NCBI GenBank assembly: GCA_028287115.1
Contig: JAQBQF010000204.1
Span: 1-64,000 of the forward strand
Origin: Myxococcales bacterium
GTDB lineage: Bacteria > Myxococcota_A > Polyangia > Haliangiales > Haliangiaceae
Direction: 5' to 3'
Length of the DNA: 64,000 bases
In this document: positions 52,154-63,269 of the stretch, piece by piece
Layout: each line of letters starts with the position of its first letter
Position numbering within the stretch: position 1 is the stretch's first letter
Made by a program: the position numbers and the translations under genes
Notes under the pieces: model-generated
Told to the model about the DNA's origin: nothing
Seen by the model: only the letters and a program-made list of their open reading frames with translations
Database searches by the model: none

Positions 52154-52165
52154 CGGATCTGTCAA
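52137..52165 (-). promoter_or_regulatory. sigma-70-type promoter for the array
   Basis: On the minus strand TTGACA (52165-52160), a 17-bp spacer and TATCCG (52142-52137). The -35 is a perfect consensus in GC-rich DNA. It points into the leader and tRNA-Phe, so it could drive the whole tRNA-rsr array. Confidence 0.55.
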
Positions 52166-52243
52166 ACGTTTTCTCGACGAGATTCGTAATCACGCATTAG
52201 CACTCTGGTTCTGTGTTTACGAATTGCACTGTGCCTGCCTGCA

Positions 52244-53443
52244 TCAAGCGGCCTGGCGCTGCGGATCGAGCACGACCTTCGTGTAGCCATCGCTGCGACG
52301 GTCGAACTTTTGATAGGCGTCCGGAGCCTCCGCGAGGGGCAACCGGTGGCTGATGATGAAGCTCGGCCTCGCTCGTCCAGCGATGATCAAGTCGCGCAAG
52401 AACCGGTTGAATCGCTTCACGGGTGTCTGGCCCGTGCTGAGTCTTAGCTCGCGCTCGAACAGCGACCCCAAAGGAAACTGGAACTGTCCGTGCTTCGCGG
52501 CGTCGCTGGGAGCGCCGGGATCGCTCGGCATGTAGACACCGACGACTCCGATGCGCCCGGTCGGGTTGACCACTCGGATCAAGTCCTCGAGAACTTGTGT
52601 CGGGCGTTCCTTCTCGGGCTGTTCCCTGTCGCGCGCTTGATAGCCCACAGCGTCGATACCGCACATCACGCCCGGCATCTTCTCTTCACCGGGACGGCGC
52701 GCTTCGACGAATGCCGTCGTGCTCCGCAACTCGAAGATTTGCTCGACGGGATCCCCCTGCGTGAAGTCGATGGGAATCGCGCCGATATCTGACGCCTTGG
52801 CGAGCCGCGCTTGCACGCAGTCGATCACGTAGACCTCGGCGGCTCCGCGCAACATCGCGCTGTAGGCGGCTAACAAGCCCACCGGGCCCGCGCCGAAGAC
52901 TGCGACCGTAGCGCCCGGCACGACTCCGGCGAGCTCGGTGCCGTAGTAGCCGGTCGGGAACACGTCGGAAAGCAGCAAGAAATCGTTCTCGTGTCCGTCG
53001 CCGGGTTTTCCCGGCAACTTGAGACAGTTGAAATCGCCGTACGGCACGCGCAGATATTCTGCTTGGCCGCCGCGAAACGGTCCCATCTTCGCGTACCCGT
53101 AGCCGCCGTGATACCCCTCGGGATTCACCGTCAGGCATGCGTTCGTAAATCCGCGCTCGCAATTGAAGCAGAACCCGCACGAAACGTTGAACGGGATGAC
53201 GACGCGATCACCTTTCTTGATCGAGACCACTGCGGTGCCGACCTCTTCGATGACCCCCATGTTCTCGTGGCCGAGCACCATGCCCTCCATGGAAGGCGTG
53301 CGCCCTTCGTACATGTGGAGGTCACTTCCGCAAATGCCGGACGTAGTGATCTTGACGATGACATCGGTCGGAGCTTCGAGACGCGGGTCGGTGACGTCCT
53401 GAACTTCAACTCGGCAAGGTGATTTATAGACGACGGCTTTCAT
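52244..53443 (-). CDS. fdhA: zinc alcohol dehydrogenase, glutathione-independent formaldehyde dehydrogenase type
   Basis: 399 residues, the length of Pseudomonas FdhA. SGICGSDLHMYEGR holds the catalytic-zinc Cys, GHENMG the His/Glu, SCGFCFNCERGFTNAC the four structural-zinc Cys, and VAVFGAGPVGLLAA the NAD-binding motif. The FdhA-type insert (GGYGYAKMGPFRGGQAEYLRVP) is present. It would oxidise formaldehyde or dismutate aldehydes with bound NAD. ATG 53443 is chosen; the frame continues upstream without conserved residues. Confidence 0.87.
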   Translation of the reverse strand: MKAVVYKSPCRVEVQDVTDPRLEAPTDVIVKITTSGICGSDLHMYEGRTPSMEGMVLGHENMGVIEEVGTAVVSIKKGDRVVIPFNVSCGFCFNCERGFTNACLTVNPEGYHGGYGYAKMGPFRGGQAEYLRVPYGDFNCLKLPGKPGDGHENDFLLLSDVFPTGYYGTELAGVVPGATVAVFGAGPVGLLAAYSAMLRGAAEVYVIDCVQARLAKASDIGAIPIDFTQGDPVEQIFELRSTTAFVEARRPGEEKMPGVMCGIDAVGYQARDREQPEKERPTQVLEDLIRVVNPTGRIGVVGVYMPSDPGAPSDAAKHGQFQFPLGSLFERELRLSTGQTPVKRFNRFLRDLIIAGRARPSFIISHRLPLAEAPDAYQKFDRRSDGYTKVVLDPQRQAA

Positions 53444-53587
53444 GATCGGCGTCCGTGCATCACGTGCGCCGACCATGAGGAGCCTCTCCGGTGTGCGCCC
53501 GAGCGCGGATGGTCGCGGCATGCGCGCTGACATGACAGGGAGCGGCCTGGATCGACCGGTACTCCGCGCTCCCGGTCACCCTTGTAG

Positions 53588-54910
53588 GTGGCCGCGCTCT
53601 ATGTCGTCGCATTCCTGTCGAGCCTCGGCTTCAGCATCGTCATCCCGTTCCTCGTGTTCCTCGTGATGCGGTTCGGCGGGAATGCATTCGTGCTCGGTGC
53701 GATCGGCTCCGTGTTCTGGACGGCGCAGCTCGTCGGTTCGACCTGGCTCGGTGCGCTCTCCGATCGACTCGGGAGGAAGCGCGTGTTGTTTCGAAGTCAG
53801 CTCGGCGCGATGGCGGCATGGGCGATCTTCCTGTGCGCGCTGTTCGCTCCGCGCGTCGAGCTCGCGCACGTCGCCAGCTCTGCGACGGGTGCATTCACGA
53901 TCACGCTCCCGCTCCTGTTGATCGCGCTCGCGCGCATGACCGATGGTGTGTTTAACGGAAGCATCTCGGTCGCGAATGCGTACATGGCGGACCTGACCGG
54001 TGAGGACAAACGCAAGGTCGGCTACGCGCGCCTCGGCGCTGCAACGAACCTCGGCTTCGTTGTCGGGCCTCTGATCGCGGGGTTCCTTGCACGAACCGAT
54101 GCCGGAGTGATCGCGGTCGTGATGCTCGCCCTGGTTTTATCTGGCATCGCCGCAATGCTGATCAAGCTGCGCCTTCCCGATGTACCACTACGGTCGGCGA
54201 CGGCGATCGACGTTGCGAGGGCCGGCGGAGTGAGAGCGCACAAGCTGCTAGGCGGCGGGTGCCGCGAGTCCGTCAAGACACCGCGCGTCCCGCTGCGCGC
54301 GATCTTGTCGAGCCATGCGTTGCGGCCGCTGATCGCGATCTACTTTCTCGTGTACTTCGGCTTCAGTATCTTCGCCGCCACGATCGCGGTCCACGCGACG
54401 AAGGATCTCGGCCTCTCGAGCGATCAGCTCGGCCTCCTGTTCACGACCCTCGCACTCGGCCTCGTGGTGACGGAGACGCTGATCCTGCCGCGCCTCGAGC
54501 GCAAGGTCGCGAGCACCACGCTGGGTGCGGGGGGCTGCGCGATCCTGGTCCTCGCCTACGTCCTGATGACCCGAAGCTCCGCCGGGAGCCTGTTCGGCGG
54601 TGCCGTCCTCTATGGCATCGGCAATGGCCTCATGTGGCCGTCGTATCTCGCGCTCCTGTCGGAGAGCGGGCCACCGCAGTATCAGGGTTCAGTCCAGGGA
54701 ATCGGCAGCAGCACCGGAAGCTTTGCAAGCATCATCGGCACGCTGCTCGGCGGCGTGCTGTTCGAAAACCTCGGTGCCACGACGTTCTATGTCTCGGCCG
54801 TATCGATCGCGAGCGCGATGCTGTTGTTCGCGATCGCAGCGAGCCGGAGCGGCGCGAGCGTGGCCGCACCGTCGACGTCTGTTACTGCGGCCGGACGAAC
54901 GTCAGCGTGA
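53588..54910 (+). CDS. MFS transporter (TetA-like drug/proton antiporter family)
   Basis: 440 residues, twelve hydrophobic segments with a central loop around residue 215. The MFS motif between helices 2 and 3 is GALSDRLGRKRV, and a second half-motif RLERKVAS follows helix 8. The helix-5 segment GFVVGPLIAGFL matches the antiporter motif C region. Substrate not predictable. GTG 53588 is used; an in-frame stop lies just upstream. The 3' end overlaps the convergent lipoprotein gene by 29 bp. Confidence 0.87.
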   Translation: MAALYVVAFLSSLGFSIVIPFLVFLVMRFGGNAFVLGAIGSVFWTAQLVGSTWLGALSDRLGRKRVLFRSQLGAMAAWAIFLCALFAPRVELAHVASSATGAFTITLPLLLIALARMTDGVFNGSISVANAYMADLTGEDKRKVGYARLGAATNLGFVVGPLIAGFLARTDAGVIAVVMLALVLSGIAAMLIKLRLPDVPLRSATAIDVARAGGVRAHKLLGGGCRESVKTPRVPLRAILSSHALRPLIAIYFLVYFGFSIFAATIAVHATKDLGLSSDQLGLLFTTLALGLVVTETLILPRLERKVASTTLGAGGCAILVLAYVLMTRSSAGSLFGGAVLYGIGNGLMWPSYLALLSESGPPQYQGSVQGIGSSTGSFASIIGTLLGGVLFENLGATTFYVSAVSIASAMLLFAIAASRSGASVAAPSTSVTAAGRTSA

Positions 54911-55628
54911 ACGCACCGGCGTGTGCCTTGAGGGAATGCGACTTGAAGGTCATGCCGGTCTTCATTGCAGTCACCGTGACCGCTTGCGTCGCAGGCACGT
55001 TGAACATGAACGCCGCGCCGTCCGCGCCCGTCGACATCGCGTTCTGATCGGGAATGCCACTCGAGCCGTTGTATCGATACGGCGAGGAAGCGGGCGTGCT
55101 CGACACCTTCGCACCGGCGACCGGGTTCATGCTCGCGTCGAGCACGGCGAGCACGATCAATCCCTTGCTCGCTTGCTGATTGCCTCCCGCGAACGTGCTG
55201 AGCAGGTTGAAGTTGCTCGGCGTGATCATGTTGAGATCCGCGGGGGTGTTGCCGGACAGCGGTGCGTCGGAATAGTCGTAGGCGTCGACATACCCGCTCT
55301 TGCTGCCCTTGACGAAGCCTTCGAAAGGTCCGGGCGCCGTCACCGTGATCGTGTACTTGCCCTGGGCGTCCGTCATCGCCATCCCGACCGGTGTCGTCTC
55401 GTCGCTGCTCTTGTAGACACTGACGGCGAGACCGGCGATCGGCGTGCTGCTGCTTCCGCTGCCTCGCTCGGCCGCCGTGCCGGTCACCGTGATCGTGACG
55501 CTCGAAGGCGCATCGATCCCGGCTTTCGCACCATCGGTGCTCGTGTTGCCATCGGCGGTACTGTTCGGTTCGCTTCCGCTACCGCCGCAGGCCGCAACCA
55601 AGACGAGTGTCGCAAGTTGAGCTTTCAT
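54882..55628 (-). CDS. lipoprotein with carboxypeptidase-regulatory-like domains
   Basis: 248 residues, signal peptide and lipobox (VAAC). A Ser/Gly/Thr linker follows, then a beta-sandwich with AGLAVSVYKSSDE and MTDAQGKYTITV, the CarboxypepD_reg pattern, and a second similar unit (NPVAGAKVSSTP, STGADGAAFMFNVP). Such proteins are common on the myxobacterial surface and may bind carbohydrate or be structural. Function unknown. Confidence 0.82.
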   Translation of the reverse strand: MKAQLATLVLVAACGGSGSEPNSTADGNTSTDGAKAGIDAPSSVTITVTGTAAERGSGSSSTPIAGLAVSVYKSSDETTPVGMAMTDAQGKYTITVTAPGPFEGFVKGSKSGYVDAYDYSDAPLSGNTPADLNMITPSNFNLLSTFAGGNQQASKGLIVLAVLDASMNPVAGAKVSSTPASSPYRYNGSSGIPDQNAMSTGADGAAFMFNVPATQAVTVTAMKTGMTFKSHSLKAHAGAFTLTFVRPQ

Positions 55629-55855
55629 ACTTCACGTGTAGCAAAGCTCGATCGTCGACTCGCACGACACTTCCTCACAAGGTAGTCGACGCAACTCGCA
55701 GCAAATCACAACGCGCCACCACGAGCATTGCGATGCATCGGTTGAGCAGGCGAATGCACAACTCGGTAGGACTCTGCGAAGAACGGCTGCGCGACGCTCG
55801 GTCTCCAGCTCCGCAACAACGCAGCGCGACGCACCGAGTCGCTTCGAGATGCCCG
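55629..55855. other. intergenic region, no gene seen
   Basis: 227 bp between the lipoprotein start and the 3' end of the lipid kinase gene, both on the minus strand. It should contain the lipoprotein promoter. Short frames here have no coding character; no repeat or strong hairpin was seen. Confidence 0.6.
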
Positions 55856-56848
55856 TTAGCTCGTCGGTAACGCGACGAGCGTGACCGGCGCGCTGATCGC
55901 GAGCTCGACGTAGCGGCGGCGCCCGAGGAGCTCGCCGCCCGCTTCGATCGCCGATTCCTGGTCGAGCTCGATCGCAACGCGCTCGCACAGATAGTCGGTC
56001 ACGTGATCGGAGAAGTACTCGCCGCGGAACGCTGCAGGTGTGTTGCGCATGATCTCGAACAGTCCGGCATCGCCGCAGCGCAGATGAAACTTGCCCGTAC
56101 GTGTGTTCGCAAACGCGAACATCTTGAGCCCGAATCCGAAGAACGGAATCGTCGCGCCGGCGACGAGCGTGCAGGCGCCCGTCCAGATCTGCTGGCCGGC
56201 CGGTTGTTCGCGTCCGGTCGGTCCCGCGCGCCCCATCTCGATCGCCGGAGCCCCGAGGTTCGTGACGATCGCGTGCGGCCTCGTGCCCGTCGCAAACCGC
56301 GGCAGGGATCGTAATGCGACCGAGAGCGCGTAGCGCGTCGTGCTTCCGATCAACCGTCTCGCTACCGGTACGCGATCGACGAGCCGACCGACGGCCTGTT
56401 GATCCTCGAGCAGCAGCGCATCGACTCCCATGCCGACGAACGGCGCGCGCACCCCGAGCACCTCGAGCATCGGCACCCGACGCCAGGTGCCGGCGCCTCG
56501 TCCGAGGTTGCCGAGATCGCCGGCCGCATCGTCCGTCGCGCCGACGGTATCCGCGATCGCATTTCCGGATCCCAAGCGCAGGATGCCGATCGCAGGCTCT
56601 GGTCTCCCGTGCCCGCGACACGCCTCCGCGACAAGCGTCAGACCCATCACGACCGTACCATCGCCGCCACCGAGCACGATCATGTCGACGCCGCGCCGGA
56701 TCTCCGCGCGGATCGTCGTGCGAGCTTCTTCGAGCGATCCGGTGAATCGCACGCCACCCGGCAGGGCGCGTTCGAGCTCTGACCGGAGCCGCCTTCCGAG
56801 CCTGCGCGCGTTGCCGTTCACGATGGCGACGGCTCTCACCGTGCGCAC
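55856..56848 (-). CDS. diacylglycerol/lipid kinase-family protein
   Basis: 330 residues. VLGGGDGTVVMGLTLV is the catalytic GGGDGT motif of DAGK/sphingosine kinases, ILRLGSGNAIAD the following LPxGTxN-like motif, and MGVDALLLEDQQ the second domain start. It would phosphorylate a membrane lipid such as diacylglycerol or a sphingoid base using ATP. Start ATG 56848. It is divergent from mtgA with 52 bp between. An oxoamine synthase that could make sphingoid lipids lies 15 kb away, but a link is speculative. Confidence 0.88.
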   Translation of the reverse strand: MRTVRAVAIVNGNARRLGRRLRSELERALPGGVRFTGSLEEARTTIRAEIRRGVDMIVLGGGDGTVVMGLTLVAEACRGHGRPEPAIGILRLGSGNAIADTVGATDDAAGDLGNLGRGAGTWRRVPMLEVLGVRAPFVGMGVDALLLEDQQAVGRLVDRVPVARRLIGSTTRYALSVALRSLPRFATGTRPHAIVTNLGAPAIEMGRAGPTGREQPAGQQIWTGACTLVAGATIPFFGFGLKMFAFANTRTGKFHLRCGDAGLFEIMRNTPAAFRGEYFSDHVTDYLCERVAIELDQESAIEAGGELLGRRRYVELAISAPVTLVALPTS

Positions 56849-56900
56849 GATACCGCAACGTCACTCGCCCGGCCCTGTCGCAGCCGTCTATCATCTCGCG

Positions 56901-58184
56901 ATGTCGTCTCCGCCGGACACGCGACCGCCCGCCTCCGCGGAGTCGGTTGACCGGACCACGGCAGCGCTCGGCGATCAGGCCGCAGCGGTCGACGGTTCCT
57001 CAGCGGCATTCGACGATCCGTCCGCATCGGCGCTCGACCGTCGGCCCGCGGCGACGCTCGATGGTCCTGCCTCGGGGAAACTTGCGAGCGAACCGACAGT
57101 CACCGGCAATCCGCGGACCGCGCCGAGGCGGTGGGCTCGTTGGCTTCGCGATAGCGTGGAGATCGTGCTCGTGCTCGCGGCCTGCGGTGCGCTCGCGTTG
57201 TGGTGCTCGGTGCCGAACACCGCGACGCTCGCCGATCACAATCCAACCTCGACTGCCTTCATCGACTTGCGCCGCGATGCGGCCGCGGAGGCCGGCAGGC
57301 GCTTCAAGCTGCAATGGAAGTGGCGGCCCCTCGACAAGATCTCGCGCTATCTCCGCGCCGCGGCCGTCTACGCCGAGGACTATCACTTCTATTCACACAC
57401 CGGCGTCGACTGGGACGCGATCAGCAAGGCGCGAGAAACGAACCGCGACCGCGGCGAGCTCAAGGTGGGCGGCAGCACGATCACGCAGCAGCTCGCGAAG
57501 AACCTGTACCTGTCACCGCGCCGAAGCTACGTCCGCAAGGCTCGCGAGATGTTGATCGCGTTCTCGCTCGAGGATCATCTCTCGAAGCAGCGAATCCTCG
57601 AGCTGTACTTGAACGTCGTGGAGTGGGGAGACGGCGTCTTCGGGGCCGAAGCCGCGTCCGAGAAGTGGTTCGGACGTTCCGCGCAGTCGCTGACCCCGGC
57701 ACAAGCCGCGCGTCTCGCGATCGCGCTGCCGAATCCGATCGCGCGCGCCCCCGATGTGAAGGATGCCGAGCTGACGAGGAAGGCGGTCCGCATCATCCGG
57801 CTGTTTCGCATGCAAGGCCTGATCGATGCCGCACAAGAACGCGAATCGCTCGATCAACTCGGCGCGTCCGACGAGCAGGTGCTTCCGAATTCCGGACAGC
57901 CGAGCACCGGACAGCCGAGCGCCGGACAGCCGAGCGCCGGAACATCGGACACCGGACAACCGAGCACCGGGCAGCCAAGCACCGGGCAACCGCAACCGAG
58001 CACCGGACAGCCGCAACCGAGCACCGGACAGCCGAGCACCGGACAACCGAGCACCGGACAACCGAGCACCGGGCAGCCAAGCACCGGACAACCGCAACCG
58101 AGCACCGAACAGGCGCAGCCGACCACCGGACTACCGGCGCCATCTCCCGGTGGACCGGTTACACGCCCTGAAGAAACGCCGTGA
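56901..58184 (+). CDS. mtgA: monofunctional peptidoglycan glycosyltransferase MtgA with repetitive tail
   Basis: 427 residues. After an 80-residue Ala/Pro/Asp-rich N terminus and one membrane helix (about 90-107), the GT51 domain follows: AEDYHFYSHTGVDW (catalytic Glu), GGSTITQQLAKNLYLSP, RKAREMLIAFSLE and KQRILELYLNVVEWG in family order. It polymerises lipid II into glycan strands. The last 100 residues are PSTGQ/QPQ repeats, unusual for MtgA. ATG 56901 is used; the longer frame upstream is antisense to the lipid kinase gene. Confidence 0.9.
   Translation: MSSPPDTRPPASAESVDRTTAALGDQAAAVDGSSAAFDDPSASALDRRPAATLDGPASGKLASEPTVTGNPRTAPRRWARWLRDSVEIVLVLAACGALALWCSVPNTATLADHNPTSTAFIDLRRDAAAEAGRRFKLQWKWRPLDKISRYLRAAAVYAEDYHFYSHTGVDWDAISKARETNRDRGELKVGGSTITQQLAKNLYLSPRRSYVRKAREMLIAFSLEDHLSKQRILELYLNVVEWGDGVFGAEAASEKWFGRSAQSLTPAQAARLAIALPNPIARAPDVKDAELTRKAVRIIRLFRMQGLIDAAQERESLDQLGASDEQVLPNSGQPSTGQPSAGQPSAGTSDTGQPSTGQPSTGQPQPSTGQPQPSTGQPSTGQPSTGQPSTGQPSTGQPQPSTEQAQPTTGLPAPSPGGPVTRPEETP
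57889..58135 (+). repeat. 15-bp coding repeats (PSTGQ) in the mtgA tail
   Basis: Units close to CCGAGCACCGGACAG repeat about 13 times, with some CAACCG inserts. They encode PSTGQ/PSAGQ/QPQPS. Such arrays vary in length by slippage, in steps that keep the frame. Confidence 0.88.
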
Positions 58185-58920
58185 CTTCCTTGATGAACTG
58201 CTCGGGCTGATCGGCGTAGACCCAGTGTGCGGCTTTTTCGATGCCGACCCACCGCACTTTGTGCTCCATCAGCAGTGCGCGGCTACGCATGCAGATGCCG
58301 TCGGGGACGCCCGCGACGTAGAGTGCCGGGACCGAGAGCTTCGCGAGACGCGCCGCGAGGACTTCCGACTTGCTGAGCTCGACGAGATCGAGCGCGTGCT
58401 GATGAAACACGTCGGGACACGCCATCGACATGGCGGCGAAGTAGCCGCGCAACGGCGGATCGGGAAATCCCATCTCGTAGATCCAGTGGCGAAGCTCGCC
58501 GAGACCTCTCTCGGCGAAGTCTTCGCGCGAATACACGACGGCCTTACCGCTGAACGTGCAGTCGCCCTTCGAGAGGTTGCCTTCGATATCGACGATCGCG
58601 CGCACCGGCGCACGCTCCGCGATCAGCAGCGCGAGCACGCCGCCCATCGAGTGGCCGATCACGATCGCGGGCGGCCTCTCGGCGAGCCACTTCGCGAGCA
58701 TCGACGCGAGCTCGTCGAGGTTGACGACTTGTGTGGGCCACGCCGATCGCCCGTAACCGGGAAGGTCGGGCAACACGTGAGTGAACCCCGGGAGCGCCAC
58801 GACACTCGACTCGAACGAGGTCGATGATTCGCCGAGGCCGTGAATCCACACGAGCTCCGGCCCCTCGCCGATCCGGCGAACCGACATCCCGTGCTCGATC
58901 GTCCAGCGTGTGTTCATCAT
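58159..58920 (-). CDS. alpha/beta hydrolase
   Basis: 253 residues. VWIHGLGESS is the oxyanion-hole HG motif, VIGHSMGGVL the nucleophile elbow (Ser), and AAHWVYADQPEQF carries the catalytic His. The acid is probably the Asp of GVPDG. A small lid region separates the halves. Substrate unknown. The 3' end overlaps the mtgA tail by 26 bp, antisense. Confidence 0.88.
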   Translation of the reverse strand: MMNTRWTIEHGMSVRRIGEGPELVWIHGLGESSTSFESSVVALPGFTHVLPDLPGYGRSAWPTQVVNLDELASMLAKWLAERPPAIVIGHSMGGVLALLIAERAPVRAIVDIEGNLSKGDCTFSGKAVVYSREDFAERGLGELRHWIYEMGFPDPPLRGYFAAMSMACPDVFHQHALDLVELSKSEVLAARLAKLSVPALYVAGVPDGICMRSRALLMEHKVRWVGIEKAAHWVYADQPEQFIKEVTAFLQGV

Positions 58921-59016
58921 CGTGCCCTCGGCTCGCCGCCGTAGTCGTGGACGATCGTGACGCCCGTCCCCGCCTGATAGATACCGCAGCGGAGCTTGGC
59001 GTAGGGCCCCAGCATA

Positions 59017-60249
59017 TCAGCGGAACGCCCGACGGATCCTGCCGATCGCCTCTTCGATGTTCGCGCGGGAGTTGAATGCCGAGAGGCGGAAATATCCTTC
59101 GCCCGCGGGGCCGAATCCCGCGCCGGGCGTTCCGACGATCTGTGATTCGTTCAACAGTCGATCGAAGAACTCCCACGACGAAGCTCCGTTCGCCGTGCGG
59201 AGCCACAGGTACGGCGCGTGCGTACCTCCGAAGATCGTGAAGCCCGCGGCCGTGAGTCCCTCACGCAAGAGGCGGGCGTTCTCCATGTAGAACGCGATCT
59301 GTTGCTGCGTCTGCGCGAGTCCCTCCGGTGAGTACGCTGCCGCAGCGCCGCGCTGCACGACATACGAAGCGCCATTGAACTTTGTCGTGTGCCGGCGTGC
59401 CCACAGCGCGTTGAGCGACACGCGCTTACCCGCGGGATCTGTCCCCGTGACCGTCTTTGGCACGACGATGAATGCGCAGCGCACGCCCGTGAAGCCCGCG
59501 CGCTTCGAGAAGCTGCGGAGCTCGATCGCGCACTCCTTCGCACCTTCGATCTCGTAGATCGAGCGCGGTAGTGCGGGATCGGAGATGTACGACTCGTACG
59601 CCGCGTCGAACAAGATCACGGCATCGTGCTTGCGCGCCCACGCGACCCAGCGCTCGAGCTGCGCGCGCGTCGCGACGGTGCCGGTCGGATTATTCGGCGA
59701 GCACAAGTACACGACATCGACAGCCTCTGCCGGCGGCTCGGGCTGAAACCCGTTGGCCTCGTTGCCGACGAGATACACGAGGCCGGGATAGCGACCATCT
59801 GCACCGCTCGGACCGGTGCGACCCGCCATCACGTTCGAGTCGACGTACACCGGATACACGGGATCGGTGACCGCGACGCGCGCCGCGAGCGCGAAGATCT
59901 CCTGGATGTTGCTGCTGTCGCACTTCGAACCATCGCTGACGAAGATCTCGTCCGCCGCGATCTCGACCCCGCGCGAGGCGTAGTCCGCTTTGCGAATCGC
60001 GTCGACGAGGAAATCGTAACCCTGCTCGGGTCCGTAACCGCGAAACGTCTCGCGCTTGCCCATCTCGTCGACCGCGGCGTGCATCGCCGCAACGATCGCC
60101 GGCGCGAGTGGCTCGGTGACATCGCCGATGCCCAGCCGGATCACCTTCGCATCGGGGTGCTCGGCCTGATACGCGCGAACGCGGCGACCGATCTCGGGAA
60201 ACAAGTAGCTCGCGGGCAGCTTCGCGTAGTGCTCGTTGATGCGCGCCAT
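59017..60249 (-). CDS. dapL: LL-diaminopimelate aminotransferase DapL
   Basis: 410 residues, the usual DapL length. N terminus INEHYAKLPASYLFPEIGRR, then IRLGIGDVTEPL, GYGPEQGYDFL, EIFVSDGSKCDSSN and LCSPNNPTGT are all DapL signatures, and SFSKRAGFTGVRC holds the PLP Lys. It makes LL-diaminopimelate directly from tetrahydrodipicolinate, bypassing the acyl steps, for lysine and peptidoglycan. Confidence 0.95.
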   Translation of the reverse strand: MARINEHYAKLPASYLFPEIGRRVRAYQAEHPDAKVIRLGIGDVTEPLAPAIVAAMHAAVDEMGKRETFRGYGPEQGYDFLVDAIRKADYASRGVEIAADEIFVSDGSKCDSSNIQEIFALAARVAVTDPVYPVYVDSNVMAGRTGPSGADGRYPGLVYLVGNEANGFQPEPPAEAVDVVYLCSPNNPTGTVATRAQLERWVAWARKHDAVILFDAAYESYISDPALPRSIYEIEGAKECAIELRSFSKRAGFTGVRCAFIVVPKTVTGTDPAGKRVSLNALWARRHTTKFNGASYVVQRGAAAAYSPEGLAQTQQQIAFYMENARLLREGLTAAGFTIFGGTHAPYLWLRTANGASSWEFFDRLLNESQIVGTPGAGFGPAGEGYFRLSAFNSRANIEEAIGRIRRAFR

Positions 60250-60373
60250 ACGCGCGGAAGGTAGCCGCTCCGCTACGCGCGATCGAGTGTCGTCGCCGTG
60301 ATCCTACGACGAGGGTCGCCGGTCGGCGGTTGCCTGAAAGCAACGGGCTGAGCGCCTCGCGTGACGAACGTCC

Positions 60374-60765
60374 ATGCGCCTTATCACGGCATCTTGGCTG
60401 ATCTACCTGGTCGTAGGCTGCGCTCACGCCGACGTGCGCGCTCACTACCCGAGCCCGCCCGGAGACCTATCCGGAACGCTCGTGCTCCAGATGACCCAGC
60501 CGGCCTCCGACGTCTCGGTCGCGATCAATGGCCTACTCGTCGTCGACAACGTGCACACGCAACGGATCATCGTCGACGGCGTCCCGATCGGGACCGCCGA
60601 AATCGTGATGGCCGCGAACGGAGCCGATAAGGAATTCACGTCTGGATCGGCGCCGAGCATGCGGTCACGGTCCCGCTCGGCATCCCCGATCCCGGATCCG
60701 GGTTTCTCAAGTCACTATTCGGAACGGTCGTGACGATCGTCATCTACTCGCTACTGCACCGCTGA
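60374..60765 (+). pseudogene. small lipoprotein gene broken by a one-base frameshift
   Basis: The frame from ATG 60374 gives a signal peptide, lipobox (VVGC) and a PEGA-like stretch (DVSVAINGLLVVDNVHTQRI), then loses sense after GADKEFT near 60640. In the next frame VWIGAEHAVTVPLGIPDPG, a hydrophobic C-terminal helix (TVVTIVIYSLLHR) and stop TGA 60763 follow directly. One missing base near ACGTCTGG would restore a 130-residue protein. A genuine recent frameshift or a sequencing error. Confidence 0.7.
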
Positions 60766-60875
60766 CACCGAGGGGCCAGAGCGCGCGACCTCATCAGAGC
60801 TCCACCATAGCCGTTCAGGGAGGCCGATCGCTCGATCTCGTCGCGCGCGTGGCTTGCGTGTAGACTGCGCCCGCT

Positions 60876-63185
<2,310 letters not shown>

Positions 63186-63193
63186 GGTCAACT

Positions 63194-63234
63194 CTGGGGG
63201 GACTAGCCACCCCACGTGGTGGATCGATCCCCAG
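63194..63234. other. structured element after glnS
   Basis: CTGGGG/CCCCAG closes a loop that contains CCACC-CCACGT-GGTGG. It lies 8 bases after the glnS stop. Without a T run it is at best a weak terminator. Confidence 0.4.
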
Positions 63235-63269
63235 TCGTATTCACGACTTACGCGGGATACATTTGAAAC

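Noticed and set aside
47328..52243. Prophage or integrative element
   Set aside because: A tRNA cluster with an HNH gene is phage-like, but no integrase, att repeat, capsid, portal or terminase gene was recognised.
57889..58135. CRISPR array
   Set aside because: The repeats are contiguous, in frame and without unique spacers; they encode a peptide repeat. No cas gene was seen.
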